A stretch of 64,000 nucleotides of DNA from Deinococcus radiophilus (lineage in GTDB: Bacteria > Deinococcota > Deinococci > Deinococcales > Deinococcaceae). Each line of letters opens with the position of its first letter. The first letter of the stretch is position 1. A model generated the notes under the pieces. That model did not search any database. It was not told the DNA's origin and was given only the letters and a program-made list of their open reading frames with translations. The stretch lies in assembly GCF_020889625.1 (NCBI RefSeq), contig NZ_CP086380.1:1631001-1695000 (forward strand), in the 5' to 3' direction. The translations under genes were made by a program, and so were the position numbers. This document shows, piece by piece, positions 16,827 through 31,024 of this stretch.

Positions 16827-18062
16827 ATGGATCTCAAACGTGTTGTCATTACCGGTATTGGCCCTCTTACCCCTATCGGGACCGGCAAGGAAGAATTCGC
16901 CCAGGCCCAACGCGCTGGAAAAAGCGGTATCGGCCCCATCACCCGCTTTGATCCGAGTGAGATCGCCAGCAAAATTGCCGGTGAGGTCAAAACCGACCTG
17001 AGCCAGTGGATTGCTCCCAAGGAAGCCCGCCGCCTGGACCGGGTGGTGCAGTTCGCACTGGCCGCCGCCGATCTGGCTGTAGAAGACAGTGGCCTGACCC
17101 GTGAAGAAATCGCTGGCGAGCGCACCGGTACCCTGATCGGCAGCGGGATCGGGGGCATGGAAACCTTCGAGGCGCAGTCCAAAGTGAATTTCGAGCGTGG
17201 CGCGGGGCGCATTAGCCCAATGTTTATTCCGATGATGATCGCCAACATGGCCACCGGACACGCGGCCATGCGCTACGGCCTGATGGGACCGAGCAGCACG
17301 GTGGTCACGGCCTGCGCGACCGGGACCGGGTCCATCGGTGAGGCGGCCCGCTATATCCAGCTGGGCCTGGCGGACCGGATGCTGGCCGGCGGCACCGAGG
17401 CCAGCATCGTGCCGCTGGCGATGGGCGGCTTTGCCAACATGAAGGCGCTCAGCACCCGCAACGACGATCCCCAGGCCGCCAGCCGTCCTTTCGACGCCGA
17501 GCGTGACGGCTTCGTGATGGGTGAAGGTGCGGGCGTGGTGATGCTGGAGGAATACGAAATGGCCAAAGCCCGCGGCGCCAACATCTACGCTGAGGTGCTG
17601 GGCTTTGGCGTGAGCGCCGACGCGCACCACATCACCATGCCTGCGCCACGGGGTGCCGGGGCACAACTGGCCATGCGTATGGCCCTGCGGACCGCTGGTA
17701 TCAACCCCGAGCAGGTGGGCTACATCAACGCGCACGGCACCTCCACACCCGCCAACGACCTGCACGAAACCCAGGGCATCAAGCACGTGTTTGGCGACCA
17801 CGCCTATGAGCTGGCCGTGAGCAGCACCAAGTCCATGACCGGACACCTGCTGGGCGCAGCGGGCGCGGTAGAGGCCATCGCGGTGGCTCAGGCGCTACAG
17901 GACGGCATTCTGCCGCCGACCATCAACCTGACCAATCCCGACCCTGAGTGCGACCTGGACTACGTCGCCGATGGCGCGCGCGAAAAGCAAGTGGACTATG
18001 CCCTGAGCAACTCTTTCGCTTTCGGTGGCCAGAACGCCGCACTGGTGCTGCGCCGGGTGTAA
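16827..18062 (+). CDS. fabF: Beta-ketoacyl-ACP synthase II (FabF)
   Basis: FabF carries out the elongation condensations of fatty-acid synthesis. The 411-residue thiolase-fold protein has the catalytic Cys in [15 protein letters not shown], the first His in [14 protein letters not shown], the Lys/second His in [18 protein letters not shown] and the C-terminal [17 protein letters not shown]. All match the family. AAGGAG is 8 nt upstream of the start. It closes the fab run; ppk follows on the same strand 125 bp later. Confidence 0.95.
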   Translation: MDLKRVVITGIGPLTPIGTGKEEFAQAQRAGKSGIGPITRFDPSEIASKIAGEVKTDLSQWIAPKEARRLDRVVQFALAAADLAVEDSGLTREEIAGERTGTLIGSGIGGMETFEAQSKVNFERGAGRISPMFIPMMIANMATGHAAMRYGLMGPSSTVVTACATGTGSIGEAARYIQLGLADRMLAGGTEASIVPLAMGGFANMKALSTRNDDPQAASRPFDAERDGFVMGEGAGVVMLEEYEMAKARGANIYAEVLGFGVSADAHHITMPAPRGAGAQLAMRMALRTAGINPEQVGYINAHGTSTPANDLHETQGIKHVFGDHAYELAVSSTKSMTGHLLGAAGAVEAIAVAQALQDGILPPTINLTNPDPECDLDYVADGAREKQVDYALSNSFAFGGQNAALVLRRV

Positions 18063-18187
18063 TCCGGTCGGCGCGAGTGGACGGCTGCAGAAGCTGACAT
18101 TCCGCTGACCTACAGGCGGCGGCCTTGCGCTTCAATGGGGCCGCGCACCTGTTTTTTCTGTTCAGATGCGTTCCTTTGAGGTAACGA

Positions 18188-20488
<2,301 letters not shown>

Positions 20489-20509
20489 GGCGAGTGCAGG
20501 GCTGGTCCT

Positions 20510-20560
20510 GACCGGGCGCGTGGGTGGTGAGCCAAGGCCAGCGCACCCGGTCTTCTTTGG
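20510..20560 (+). terminator. Terminator-like hairpin after ppk
   Basis: GACCGGG and GCG (20510-20520) pair with CGC and CCCGGTC (20542-20552), followed by TTCTTTGG. The T run is broken, so strength is uncertain. Confidence 0.5.
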
Positions 20561-20794
20561 CTTTGGGCAAAAAGAGTTGAGGAGTGCAGTTCAGTGGGTT
20601 AAGAACCAAATGCCCAGCGGTCAGTTCAGTCAGCCCGTAGGGAGCATAAAGTTCGCCCGTGTTTTTACCAGAGGTGAACCCTGGCTTGATTCCGTGGCTG
20701 AACCTCGGCAGGCAAATCAACGAACGCAGGCAAACGGGAAGTATCTCAGGTGTCACCGGAAGGGGCTGCACCAACTCGCAGCATTGTTCCTCCA
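20561..20794. other. Convergent intergenic region, no gene seen
   Basis: Between ppk (plus) and the ADP-ribosylglycohydrolase gene (minus). Short open frames on both strands lack ribosome sites and family resemblance. Confidence 0.55.
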
Positions 20795-21769
20795 TCATGT
20801 CAGCAGCGCTGGATAATGTTCCACGCAGGCCCACTCGCGCTGCCATCCAGGCCAGCTGTGGCCCAGACGAAGTGGCGGGAGCAAATGCTCTGGCACACTC
20901 AGCCCCCGCGCTCCGGCCACTGCCCCCGCCACGCAGGCCACCGTGTCCGAGTCGTCACCCAGCAACGCAGCAGGTTCAATGCAATCAAACCAGTCGTCAG
21001 CGCGGGCATGGGCCAGGGCCGCTTCCAGCGTATCCAGCACATAGCCACTCTGCGAGGTGAGGTGTCCTTCCAGCCCACTGCGGACCCGTTCGCGCACCTG
21101 CTGGCGAGCGGCACGGCTGGCTTCACCGAACTCGGCGTAGGCTTCGCGGCTGCCGATTCCGAACAGGCTAGCATCCAGCATCAGGGCACGCGCATCGGTC
21201 TGATCCAGTCGTGCCAGCCCATGTGCAGCGGCGCGGGACAGCGGCTCATCCTGTTCCAGCGCCTCCAGCAGCCCCGTAAAGAAGACTGACGCGTACACGC
21301 AGCGCGGGTCGGCGTGGGTCAGCGCGGTGACCAGCACACTCTGACGGGCCAGTTCCTCGCCGGTATATTCCGCCAGCCAGACGGCGGCGATCCTCATCAG
21401 GCCACCATTCCCTGCACTTTGGTAGCCACTGTCTGCCCAGGCCTGCACGCCGCCGCCTGGGGTTGCGTAGCCCAGGGCACTGCGGGTCAGCCCACCTACA
21501 TCCGGTGGACGGGTACTTAGCCAGTCCGTCAGGCCGCGCAGCACGCCCTCCAGTCCTTCACCGCGCCGCTCGCCTAGCAGGGTCGCCACGACCATCTGGC
21601 TGTCATCGGTGGCCTCGCCCGGCGCGAAGCCAAACACGCTGCCCGGCTGATAGTCGCGCAGGGTCTCGCCGTAGCGTGACTGAATTGCCGCTGGCGTCTT
21701 GAATTCAGTGGCGGCCCCCAGCGCGTCGGCGGCACTTAGAGACAGCAAGGTATTCAGGCGGCGATTCAT
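20795..21769 (-). CDS. ADP-ribosylglycohydrolase family protein
   Basis: The 324-residue product resembles DraG/ARH-type hydrolases that remove ADP-ribose from proteins, nucleic acids or small molecules using two metal ions. Visible features are the N-terminal DALGAATEF segment, the metal-binding GEATDDSQMVVATL, and the C-terminal ALLGDDSDTVACVAGAVAGA, which supplies the second Asp cluster. The start ATG overlaps the preceding TGA as TGATG, with AGGAG 10 nt upstream, so translation is coupled to the thioredoxin-like gene. No ADP-ribosyltransferase or dinitrogenase gene is nearby, so the substrate cannot be named. Confidence 0.85.
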   Translation of the reverse strand: MNRRLNTLLSLSAADALGAATEFKTPAAIQSRYGETLRDYQPGSVFGFAPGEATDDSQMVVATLLGERRGEGLEGVLRGLTDWLSTRPPDVGGLTRSALGYATPGGGVQAWADSGYQSAGNGGLMRIAAVWLAEYTGEELARQSVLVTALTHADPRCVYASVFFTGLLEALEQDEPLSRAAAHGLARLDQTDARALMLDASLFGIGSREAYAEFGEASRAARQQVRERVRSGLEGHLTSQSGYVLDTLEAALAHARADDWFDCIEPAALLGDDSDTVACVAGAVAGARGLSVPEHLLPPLRLGHSWPGWQREWACVEHYPALLT

Positions 21770-22248
21770 CAGCCCTCTCCTGGCTCCGGGCCATCTCCGG
21801 CGACCAGTTCTTCTAGCCAATACTCCAGCCGGGTCTGCGCGTTCTCCTGGCTGCCATAGATGCTGCGCGCCACTTGGCCCCCCTCCAGCGCAATCCAGTG
21901 CGGCGTCCCCTCAGTGGCATAGGCGGCAGCCAGTGAGCCGTCGTCATCCAGTGCCACTGTGAAGGGCAATTTCGCGAACCGCTCGGCAAAATGCAGCAAG
22001 GTGGGCAGCACCTCCTCGCGCGGCAACTGACGGTGACCCCTCGCCGTATGAACGGCCACAAAGTTCACTGCGTCCCCATACTGTGCATGCAGCCGCTTCA
22101 TAAAAGGAATGCCCCGCGAAACGCACCCGGCGCACTCCAGATGAAAAAACATCATCAGCGTGGGCCGCATTGGGTCCACCTGTTCAGCATGCCAAACAAA
22201 ATCCCCCGCCGCAGGCCAGGGCAGGGGAAGGGAAGGTTCAGGAGTCAT
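21769..22248 (-). CDS. Thioredoxin-fold protein with CAGC motif
   Basis: The 159-residue product has a thioredoxin-like layout: MMFFHLECAGCVSRGIPFM carries a CxxC redox motif (Cys-Ala-Gly-Cys), VNFVAVHTARG follows as the next strand, and the cis-proline region reads EGTPHWIALEGGQV. There is no signal peptide or membrane helix, so it probably acts in the cytoplasm, unlike TlpA-type envelope proteins. It shares a TGATG overlap with the downstream ADP-ribosylglycohydrolase and starts 36 bp past ftsZ in the same direction. A TACACT box lies 5 nt before the ATG. Its redox partner is unknown. Confidence 0.72.
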   Translation of the reverse strand: MTPEPSLPLPWPAAGDFVWHAEQVDPMRPTLMMFFHLECAGCVSRGIPFMKRLHAQYGDAVNFVAVHTARGHRQLPREEVLPTLLHFAERFAKLPFTVALDDDGSLAAAYATEGTPHWIALEGGQVARSIYGSQENAQTRLEYWLEELVAGDGPEPGEG

Positions 22249-22284
22249 ACTCCAGTGTAAAGGCTCCTGCGACTGAAGCCAGGC

Positions 22285-23340
22285 TCAGTCGCGCCCGACG
22301 TTGCGCAGGAAAGCGGGGATGTCGTAGTCCTTGGGATCGTAGCCCGACGAGCCACCAGTCCGCACGGGGCGAACCATGTTGTCGAAGCTGCTGCCACCTT
22401 CAAAGGGGCTGTCGTCAAAGCCGGTCGCAATGACGGTCACGCGCACTTCGTCGCCAGCGGCCTCGTCGGGGGTAATCCCGAACAGCACATCCGGATCTTC
22501 CTGGCCGGTGGCCTCGCGCACGCGCTCCAGAATCTCGTTGGCGTCGTTCATGCTCAGATCGTACGAGCCGGTCACGTTCACCAGAATGCGGGTCGCGCCG
22601 TCAATGCCGCGCTCCAGCAGCGGCGAGTGAATGGCGGTCATGGCGGCTTCTTCCACCATCTTGTCGCCCCGGCCTGCGCCGATCCCCATCAGAATGGTGC
22701 CGGAGTTGCTCAGCAGGTTGCGCACGTCGGCAAAGTCGAGGTTGATCATGCCTTCTACGTTGATCACGTCGCTGATGCCCTTGACGCCGAAGTACAGCAC
22801 CCGGTCGGCAATCAGGAACGCCTCGCGGAACGACACCTTCTTGTCAATGGCCGTCAGCAGCTTCTCGTTGTTGACCACGATCATGCCGTCGACTCGCTCG
22901 GCCAGCTTGCTGATGCCTTCTTCAGCCACGCGCTGGCGCTTAGGGCCTTCAAACTTGAAGGGCCGCGTGACAATCGCCACGCTCAGGATGCCCATCTCAC
23001 GGGCAATCTCGGCGACCACTGGGGCGCTGCCCGTACCGGTGCCACCACCCATACCCGCGGTGATAAACAGCATGTCGGTGCCGTCGAGGTACTCTTTGAT
23101 GCGCTCCTTGTCCTCCATGGCGGCTTGCTCGCCCACCTCAGGATTGGCTCCGGCACCCAGACCACGCGTGAGGCGGTCACCCAGCTGAATACGCACTTCG
23201 GCGTGGCTCTTGGCCAGTACCTGTGCGTCGGTGTTGCCGGCAATGAATTCCACGCCGTCTAGTCCCGACTCAATCATGCGGTTGACGGCGTTGTTGCCGG
23301 CTCCACCCAGTCCGATCACACGAATTTTGGCTGCTTCCAT
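22285..23340 (-). CDS. ftsZ: Cell division protein FtsZ
   Basis: The 351-residue tubulin-like GTPase builds the division ring. It has IRVIGLGGAGNNAVNRM at the N-terminus, the GTP-binding loop MGGGTGTGSAPVVA, the T7-loop region with NLDFADVRNLL, and the conserved C-terminal peptide DIPAFLRNVGRD that binds FtsA and other partners. The linker between core and tail is short, about 20-25 residues. AAAGGAG precedes the ATG; longer in-frame extensions do not match the family. It lies 185 bp downstream of ftsA, and that gap probably contains a separate ftsZ promoter. Confidence 0.97.
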   Translation of the reverse strand: MEAAKIRVIGLGGAGNNAVNRMIESGLDGVEFIAGNTDAQVLAKSHAEVRIQLGDRLTRGLGAGANPEVGEQAAMEDKERIKEYLDGTDMLFITAGMGGGTGTGSAPVVAEIAREMGILSVAIVTRPFKFEGPKRQRVAEEGISKLAERVDGMIVVNNEKLLTAIDKKVSFREAFLIADRVLYFGVKGISDVINVEGMINLDFADVRNLLSNSGTILMGIGAGRGDKMVEEAAMTAIHSPLLERGIDGATRILVNVTGSYDLSMNDANEILERVREATGQEDPDVLFGITPDEAAGDEVRVTVIATGFDDSPFEGGSSFDNMVRPVRTGGSSGYDPKDYDIPAFLRNVGRD

Positions 23341-23525
23341 AATGACTCCTTTGTGCTCAGGGAGATGGGCGGCTTTGTGGGCCTCCCGGCTCCGGAGCGC
23401 TATGGCTGGCCTCAGTTGGCCTGCGGGACCAGCCACAGCAAAGAAATTGATAAAGGGGGTTGACGCTCAGGGCAGTTTAGCGCGGGGAGGGTGGAAAGGC
23501 GGCCCAGCCTGCCCACCAACGAACC

Positions 23526-26194
<2,669 letters not shown>

Positions 26195-26201
26195 GACCCC
26201 T

Positions 26202-26207
26202 AGCTTA
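26202..26207 (-). promoter_or_regulatory. -10 box of leaderless ftsQ
   Basis: TAAGCT on the minus strand ends 7 nt before the ATG; no Shine-Dalgarno sequence is seen. This would give ftsQ-ftsA a promoter inside the cluster. Confidence 0.45.
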
Positions 26208-26264
26208 ACGGCTTTTAAGAAAGGGACATGAGGATCAATCCGTCAGTGGGCCGTTGGAGCCGCC

Positions 26265-27170
26265 TCAGCGGAGATCAGCGGCGGCCTCTTCAGGCCAGAT
26301 TTCATATTCCAGCTCCAGCGGCACGTCCAGCGCAGGAGCCAGTCGGCCCCTGATCAGCCGCAGCAGGCCCAGCACGTCAGCGGCGGTGGCCCCACCCAAA
26401 TTCACGATGAAATTGCCGTGTTCGGGAGCGATCCTGGCCTGACCGATCTGTTCACCTTTGAGTCCGGCACGGTCAATCAGCATGCCAGCGCTCACACCAC
26501 CTGGATTCTTGAAAGCACACCCAGGCGTCTTCATCTTGGGCTGGCCTTTGCGGGCATCGTCGGCGTGGGTCATGCGGGCCTGCACCTCTTCAGGCGTGCT
26601 CTGCTGCAACTTCAGACGCACCCGCGACACGATGTGATTCCGCGGCAGGTCGCTGTTGCGGTAGCCCCAGTTCAGATCGTCGGGGGTGATATGGCGCACG
26701 CCCTGCGGCGTCACGATCTCCAAGGTGTGCAGACCATCAAACATTTCCCCAAAGCGGGTTCCCGCGTTCATCCACACGGCTCCGCCCACCTGGGCAGGAA
26801 TCCCCACCGTGCCTTCAAGATTGCTCCAACCTAGCGCCTGCAATTTGCGGAGCAGGCCCGGCAGTGGAGTGCCCCCGCCTACCCAGCCAGTCACGATCAG
26901 GCCGTTGACCGGGTCACTGAGCCCGGGATCAGGAGTCAGATCAGCCTTCGCCAATGGGCCGGACAGCCGGATGACCCGCTCAGGGACACCGCTGTCGTGA
27001 ATCACCAGGTTGCTGCCTGCCCCGATGATCCGGTAAGGAGCCTGCACGGCTTCGTGCAGTCCGTCCAGAGTTTCCACAAACCAGATTTCGGCCTCGCCGC
27101 CCACGCCCACGGTGGTGTAACGGGCCAGTGGCTGGCGCTCCACGCGGGTGCCCAGCGCTGAAACCGTCAT
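26265..27170 (-). CDS. murB: UDP-N-acetylenolpyruvoylglucosamine reductase
   Basis: MurB is the FAD enzyme that reduces UDP-GlcNAc-enolpyruvate to UDP-MurNAc in peptidoglycan precursor synthesis. The 301-residue protein has the FAD-binding TTVGVGGEAEIWF and IIGAGSNLVIHD, the central NLEGTVGIPAQVGGAVWMNAG, and the catalytic region with GCAFKNPGG, GLKGEQIGQARIAPEHGNFIVNLGGA split across the last third. The arrangement lacks the extra loop of type I enzymes, so it appears to be type II. Its ATG begins directly after the murC stop codon with no spacer. Confidence 0.95.
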   Translation of the reverse strand: MTVSALGTRVERQPLARYTTVGVGGEAEIWFVETLDGLHEAVQAPYRIIGAGSNLVIHDSGVPERVIRLSGPLAKADLTPDPGLSDPVNGLIVTGWVGGGTPLPGLLRKLQALGWSNLEGTVGIPAQVGGAVWMNAGTRFGEMFDGLHTLEIVTPQGVRHITPDDLNWGYRNSDLPRNHIVSRVRLKLQQSTPEEVQARMTHADDARKGQPKMKTPGCAFKNPGGVSAGMLIDRAGLKGEQIGQARIAPEHGNFIVNLGGATAADVLGLLRLIRGRLAPALDVPLELEYEIWPEEAAADLR

Positions 27171-28628
27171 TTAACGGGCCTCCCGCAGCGGCGTGGAGGG
27201 CTGTGGCAACTCCGGACCGACCAGTTCGCGGGCCAGCTGCCACACGTCACCCGCGCCCATCGTCACGATGATGTCGCCGCCCTCAGCCGTCCGGCGCAGG
27301 TATTCCACGATATCGTTACGCTCAGGCCAATAACGTACGCCCAAATGACCACGTCCCTGCATGCGGTCCACGATCAGCCTGGCGTGGACCCCCTCAATGG
27401 GCGTCTCGTTGGCTGAGGCGATGTCCATGACCAGCACCTCGTCAGCGTTCATCAGGGCGTCGGCCAGACGCGGCCAGGACTGCTGGGTGCGGAGATAGCG
27501 GTGTGGCTGAAAGACCACCCGGACCCGCCGCCCGGTCTGCTGAGCAGCCTGCACAGCGGCTTGCAATTTGGTGGGATTGTGCGCGTAGTCGTCAATCACC
27601 TGGGCACCCCGCACTTCGCCGATGTGCTGCCAGCGGCGGCCTGGTCCCTTAAAGGCAGCCAGTGCCTGTGACGCCGCCGCAAATTCACCGCCGTACAGGT
27701 GAGTCACGGCCAAGGCGGCCAGAGCGTTCATGGCGTTGTGGTGGCCTGGGAGGCTGACACGCGCCTTTCCCAACACATTCCCTCTGTACATCACCGTAAA
27801 ACTGGTTCCCGCCGGATCAGGACGCACGTCGTGAGCCCGGTAGGTGCAGCCTTCCGAGGTGCCGTAAGACAGCTGCTCAGGGCAGCCCGCCACCAACTCA
27901 TCCAGCCCCTGACCTTCCAGACCGTGCCAGTCGGCGTAGTACAGGGCCCGGCGCGCCTGTGATACGAAGCGGGCAAAGCCGGCGTGCTGCTCTTCTACCG
28001 TCTCCCAGTAGGTTGCCTGATTACCGCCCACATGGTCGTCTTCGGCGTTGGTAAAGACTGCCGTTTCGCAGTGCAGCGCGGCAAAGTTACGGTCGGATTC
28101 GTCTACCTCAGCCACGAAAGGTCCCTGACCGGCACGGGCATTGGCGCCAAATTCGGGAACGATGCCGCCCACGAAGGCTGAGGGGTCCAGCCCAGCCCCC
28201 AGCAGCGCCACCGCGATCATGGAACTGGTGGTGGTCTTGCCGTGTGTGCCAATAACGCCGATAGACGGTGACGCCTCCAACAACTCGGCCAGCAGCTGCA
28301 TGCGGGGCAGCACCGTCATCCCGGCCTGCAGGGCGGCCTGAACTTCAGGATGGCTTTTGGGGACAGCCTCGGACGCCACCAGCACACTGGCAGCGGGCCG
28401 CTCCGGAGTGGCCTGCAGGTGCGAGGCGTCATGGCCGATATGCACGGCAATGCCTTCAGCTTCCAGCTGACGGGTCAGTTCCGACACCTGCGCGTCACAA
28501 CCCGAAACATGGTAGCCACGCGCCTTGAGCAGCCGCGCAAACGCACTTACGCCGATGCCGCCAATGCCCATCAGGTGAATGTGGGTGTCCTGGGGCGAAG
28601 GATGTTCAGAAGTAAAAAGTTTGGTCAT
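27171..28628 (-). CDS. murC: UDP-N-acetylmuramate-L-alanine ligase
   Basis: MurC adds L-alanine to UDP-MurNAc, the first step of the peptide stem. The 485-residue Mur ligase shows the N-terminal HLMGIGGIGVSAFARLL Rossmann loop, the ATP-binding GVIGTHGKTTTSSMI, the EVDESDRNFA segment, the DDYAHNPTKL motif and a C-terminal ligase domain ending with IIVTMGAGDVWQLAREL. All motifs are whole. It lies between murG (45 bp upstream) and murB (0 bp downstream). Confidence 0.96.
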   Translation of the reverse strand: MTKLFTSEHPSPQDTHIHLMGIGGIGVSAFARLLKARGYHVSGCDAQVSELTRQLEAEGIAVHIGHDASHLQATPERPAASVLVASEAVPKSHPEVQAALQAGMTVLPRMQLLAELLEASPSIGVIGTHGKTTTSSMIAVALLGAGLDPSAFVGGIVPEFGANARAGQGPFVAEVDESDRNFAALHCETAVFTNAEDDHVGGNQATYWETVEEQHAGFARFVSQARRALYYADWHGLEGQGLDELVAGCPEQLSYGTSEGCTYRAHDVRPDPAGTSFTVMYRGNVLGKARVSLPGHHNAMNALAALAVTHLYGGEFAAASQALAAFKGPGRRWQHIGEVRGAQVIDDYAHNPTKLQAAVQAAQQTGRRVRVVFQPHRYLRTQQSWPRLADALMNADEVLVMDIASANETPIEGVHARLIVDRMQGRGHLGVRYWPERNDIVEYLRRTAEGGDIIVTMGAGDVWQLARELVGPELPQPSTPLREAR

Positions 28629-28673
28629 GGTGGAAGTGAGGCAGGGGCGCTTACGTACCGTGAAAAGGAAAAG

Positions 28674-29765
28674 CTAAAGCTGCTCGATCAGATCAGCCAA
28701 CCGGGCGGCGGCTCCCGCAGGGGAGCGCTGCTGGGCCGCCCGGCGCATCTCCTGGCGCGTGCCTGGCAGTCCACACTCTAGCACCCGTCCTCCCAATTCT
28801 GCGGCCAGCCCGCTCTGCTCTACCAGACGCCCGGCACCGGCCCGCTGCACGGCCTGCGCGTTGTGAAGCTGATGGTTCTCAGCAGACTCGGGCAGCGGCA
28901 CCATGATAAGCGGCACGCCGTAAAAAGCTGCTTCGGCCAGCGTACCGGTACCCGCCCGGGTGATGCCCAGGTCCGCTACGCTCCAGGCGGCGGGAGCGTC
29001 CACAAAGCCCGTGACGTGATACCAGGGCAAGTCGGCCACCACTGGGCGCACCTCTTCCAGCCAGCGTGGCCCGGTAGAGTGCAGCACCTGCACCAGCTCG
29101 CCGTGCAATTCCCCACTGCCCAGCACGTTGCGAAGTGCGGCTGGCACACCCTGATTCAGCGCCAGTGAACCCTGCGAGCCACCCATTACCAGCAAGGTCA
29201 GGCGGTTCTGGTCCAGGGCCAGTCCAGCGTCCTGCAAACGGCCCAGGGCCTCTGGGCGGGTCAGGCGCTCCTCGCGGACCGGCATCCCCACCAGCGCGCC
29301 GCGTCCCTGGGGCAAACCGATCACCTCATCATAGGCGGTGCCCACAGCGCGCGCCCGGCCGACGGCCAGCCGCTGGGTCAGGCCGAGGTGGGCATTCTGC
29401 TCATGCAGCACGGTAGGAATGCCCAGCGACTGTGCGGCCAAAACACCTGGCAAGCTGGCGAAGCCGCCATAACCGACCACGGCGGCAGGTCGCTGGGCCT
29501 GTAAGGCCCGCCGGGCCTGAACCACACCACCAGCAGCGCGCAGCAGCTCACGCGGGTCGGGACGGCCCTGTCCCGAGCGGACCAGCTTGCCGGCCTCGAC
29601 ACCCAGAAAATCCAGCCCGGCCCGCTGTGCAGCCCCCTGTTCCATGCCCCCACGCTGACCCAGCAGGGCCGCAGTATGCCCGCGCCGGATCAGTTCCTGG
29701 GCCACGGCCACCGCCGGATAAATGTGTCCCCCAGTGCCGCCGGTCGCCATCACGTAATGTGCCAT
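28674..29765 (-). CDS. murG: Lipid II synthase MurG
   Basis: MurG transfers GlcNAc onto lipid I at the inner face of the membrane. The 363-residue GT-B enzyme has the N-terminal VMATGGTGGHIYPAVAVAQEL loop (read from residue 5), GYGGFASLPGVLAA, the HEQNAHLG segment, the second glycine loop VMGGSQGSLALN and the donor-binding ITRAGTGTLAEAAFYGVPLIMVPLPES. The start ATG at 29765 follows GGAG; an upstream in-frame start adds residues with no counterpart. It heads the murG-murC-murB-ftsQ-ftsA-ftsZ run. Confidence 0.95.
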   Translation of the reverse strand: MAHYVMATGGTGGHIYPAVAVAQELIRRGHTAALLGQRGGMEQGAAQRAGLDFLGVEAGKLVRSGQGRPDPRELLRAAGGVVQARRALQAQRPAAVVGYGGFASLPGVLAAQSLGIPTVLHEQNAHLGLTQRLAVGRARAVGTAYDEVIGLPQGRGALVGMPVREERLTRPEALGRLQDAGLALDQNRLTLLVMGGSQGSLALNQGVPAALRNVLGSGELHGELVQVLHSTGPRWLEEVRPVVADLPWYHVTGFVDAPAAWSVADLGITRAGTGTLAEAAFYGVPLIMVPLPESAENHQLHNAQAVQRAGAGRLVEQSGLAAELGGRVLECGLPGTRQEMRRAAQQRSPAGAAARLADLIEQL

Positions 29766-29784
29766 TCTGCTCCGCAGCATAAAG

Positions 29785-29832
29785 CCTAAAGCGCGCTGGC
29801 CTGTCAAAGCGGTCAGGCCAGCGCGCTTTAGG
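29785..29832 (-). terminator. Large hairpin at the end of the HtrA-type gene
   Basis: CCTAAAGCGCGCTGGCCTG (29785-29803) pairs perfectly with its complement at 29814-29832, giving a 19-bp stem and 10-nt loop. It includes the stop codon of the upstream protease gene and lies just before murG. There is no proper T run, so it may act as a terminator, RNA stabiliser or both. Confidence 0.65.
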
Positions 29833-31024
29833 GAATTTGCTCTTCAGGTCCGGGGAAAGGAGTGGTCAAGTCGGGATAAGGCACCTGCGGCGCGGTCTGG
29901 AATTCTTCAAGGCTGCGCTGCTGCAAGGTCACATTGAGATCTTGACGGCGACCATCTCGCCAGACGGTCAGACGTACGGTATTCCCAGGCCGCTTGGCCG
30001 CCACCAGCGAGGTCACATCAAAGGGCTGGGTCACGGTCTGACCGTCTACCGCCAGGATGATGTCGCCCAAGGGAGCCAGCAGCTGACCACGCGAGTTACG
30101 CAGCGATCCGCGCAGGCCCGCGCGCCCTGCCGGGCTGCCCGCCTGAATCTCGTCGACCAGCACGCCCTGGTTGCTCACCAGGCCGGCCAGCTGACGCAGC
30201 GCCGGGTCCAGATCTTCCAGCGATACCAGGGTCACGCCCAGATTGCCACGCTGCGGCGATCCGGTCTGTTCCAGGTCGCTGAGGGTCTGCTGCACCATAT
30301 CGCCCGGCACAGCGATGCCGATGATGCCTGCCGCCAGCTGATTGGCCGCCGCATTGGCATTGGCGATCCCCACCACCGCACCCCGCGAATCCAGCATGGG
30401 TCCACCGGAGTTACCGCCCTGAATGCTGGTCGTGCTGACGATGTACTCCGGAACTTCACTGGCGATTCCATCGGTGCGGGGAATCTGCGAAGCGGGAGCC
30501 ATGACGCTGAAAATGCCGGTGCCGACGTAATTGCGGATCTTCAGCGGCGATCCGATGGTGATCAGTTTCTGGCCCGGCAGCAGGGTCCGGCTGGTTCCGA
30601 AACTCAGCGTCTGCGGGGCGTCCGCCGCCGTCACGCGCAGGACCGCCACGTCAATGCCGGGGTCAATGCCTTCAACCTTCGCAGGCACCGTGCGTCCGTT
30701 GTAGAGGGTGACAGTCACACTCTCACTGTCCTGCACGACGTGATAGGCCGTCACGATCAGGTCTTCTTTGTAGAAAAACCCGGTCCCGACTTCGACCGGA
30801 TCATCGCCCGGCATGATGACTTCGGGAACCAGAGTGTTATTGACCTGCACCACCGCCGGGCGCGCCCGCTGCACGATCTCTACGGTGTTGATCTCGTCTG
30901 GAACGACCAAGGCCCGCTGGGCCGTGACCTGTCCGGTGAGATAAGCACCCCCAACAGTACCCGCCAGCAGCAGGGCGGCCAGAAGCGGCTTCCAGGGGCG
31001 ATCAGCCCATGCTGGCCCGCTCAT
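29828..31024 (-). CDS. Membrane-anchored HtrA/DegP-type serine protease with PDZ domain
   Basis: The 398-residue product has a signal-anchor (about residues 13-29, LLAALLLAGTVGGAYLTG), a trypsin-like protease domain with His in VTAYHVVQDSESV, Asp in GIDVAVLRV and Ser in IQGGNSGGPML, and one C-terminal PDZ domain (about residues 265-375, NLGVTLVSLEDL...VTQPFDVTSLVAAKRPGNTV). It should act on misfolded proteins outside the membrane. Its start overlaps the FmdB-like stop codon as ATGA, so both are translated together. Regulation by heat or envelope stress is likely from the family, but no operator is visible. Confidence 0.92.
   Translation of the reverse strand: MSGPAWADRPWKPLLAALLLAGTVGGAYLTGQVTAQRALVVPDEINTVEIVQRARPAVVQVNNTLVPEVIMPGDDPVEVGTGFFYKEDLIVTAYHVVQDSESVTVTLYNGRTVPAKVEGIDPGIDVAVLRVTAADAPQTLSFGTSRTLLPGQKLITIGSPLKIRNYVGTGIFSVMAPASQIPRTDGIASEVPEYIVSTTSIQGGNSGGPMLDSRGAVVGIANANAAANQLAAGIIGIAVPGDMVQQTLSDLEQTGSPQRGNLGVTLVSLEDLDPALRQLAGLVSNQGVLVDEIQAGSPAGRAGLRGSLRNSRGQLLAPLGDIILAVDGQTVTQPFDVTSLVAAKRPGNTVRLTVWRDGRRQDLNVTLQQRSLEEFQTAPQVPYPDLTTPFPGPEEQIP

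Noticed and set aside
29785..29832. Considered the large hairpin as a riboswitch for murG
   Set aside because: It is a simple perfect inverted repeat that includes the stop codon of the upstream gene, with no complex fold, so a terminator or stabilising role is more likely.
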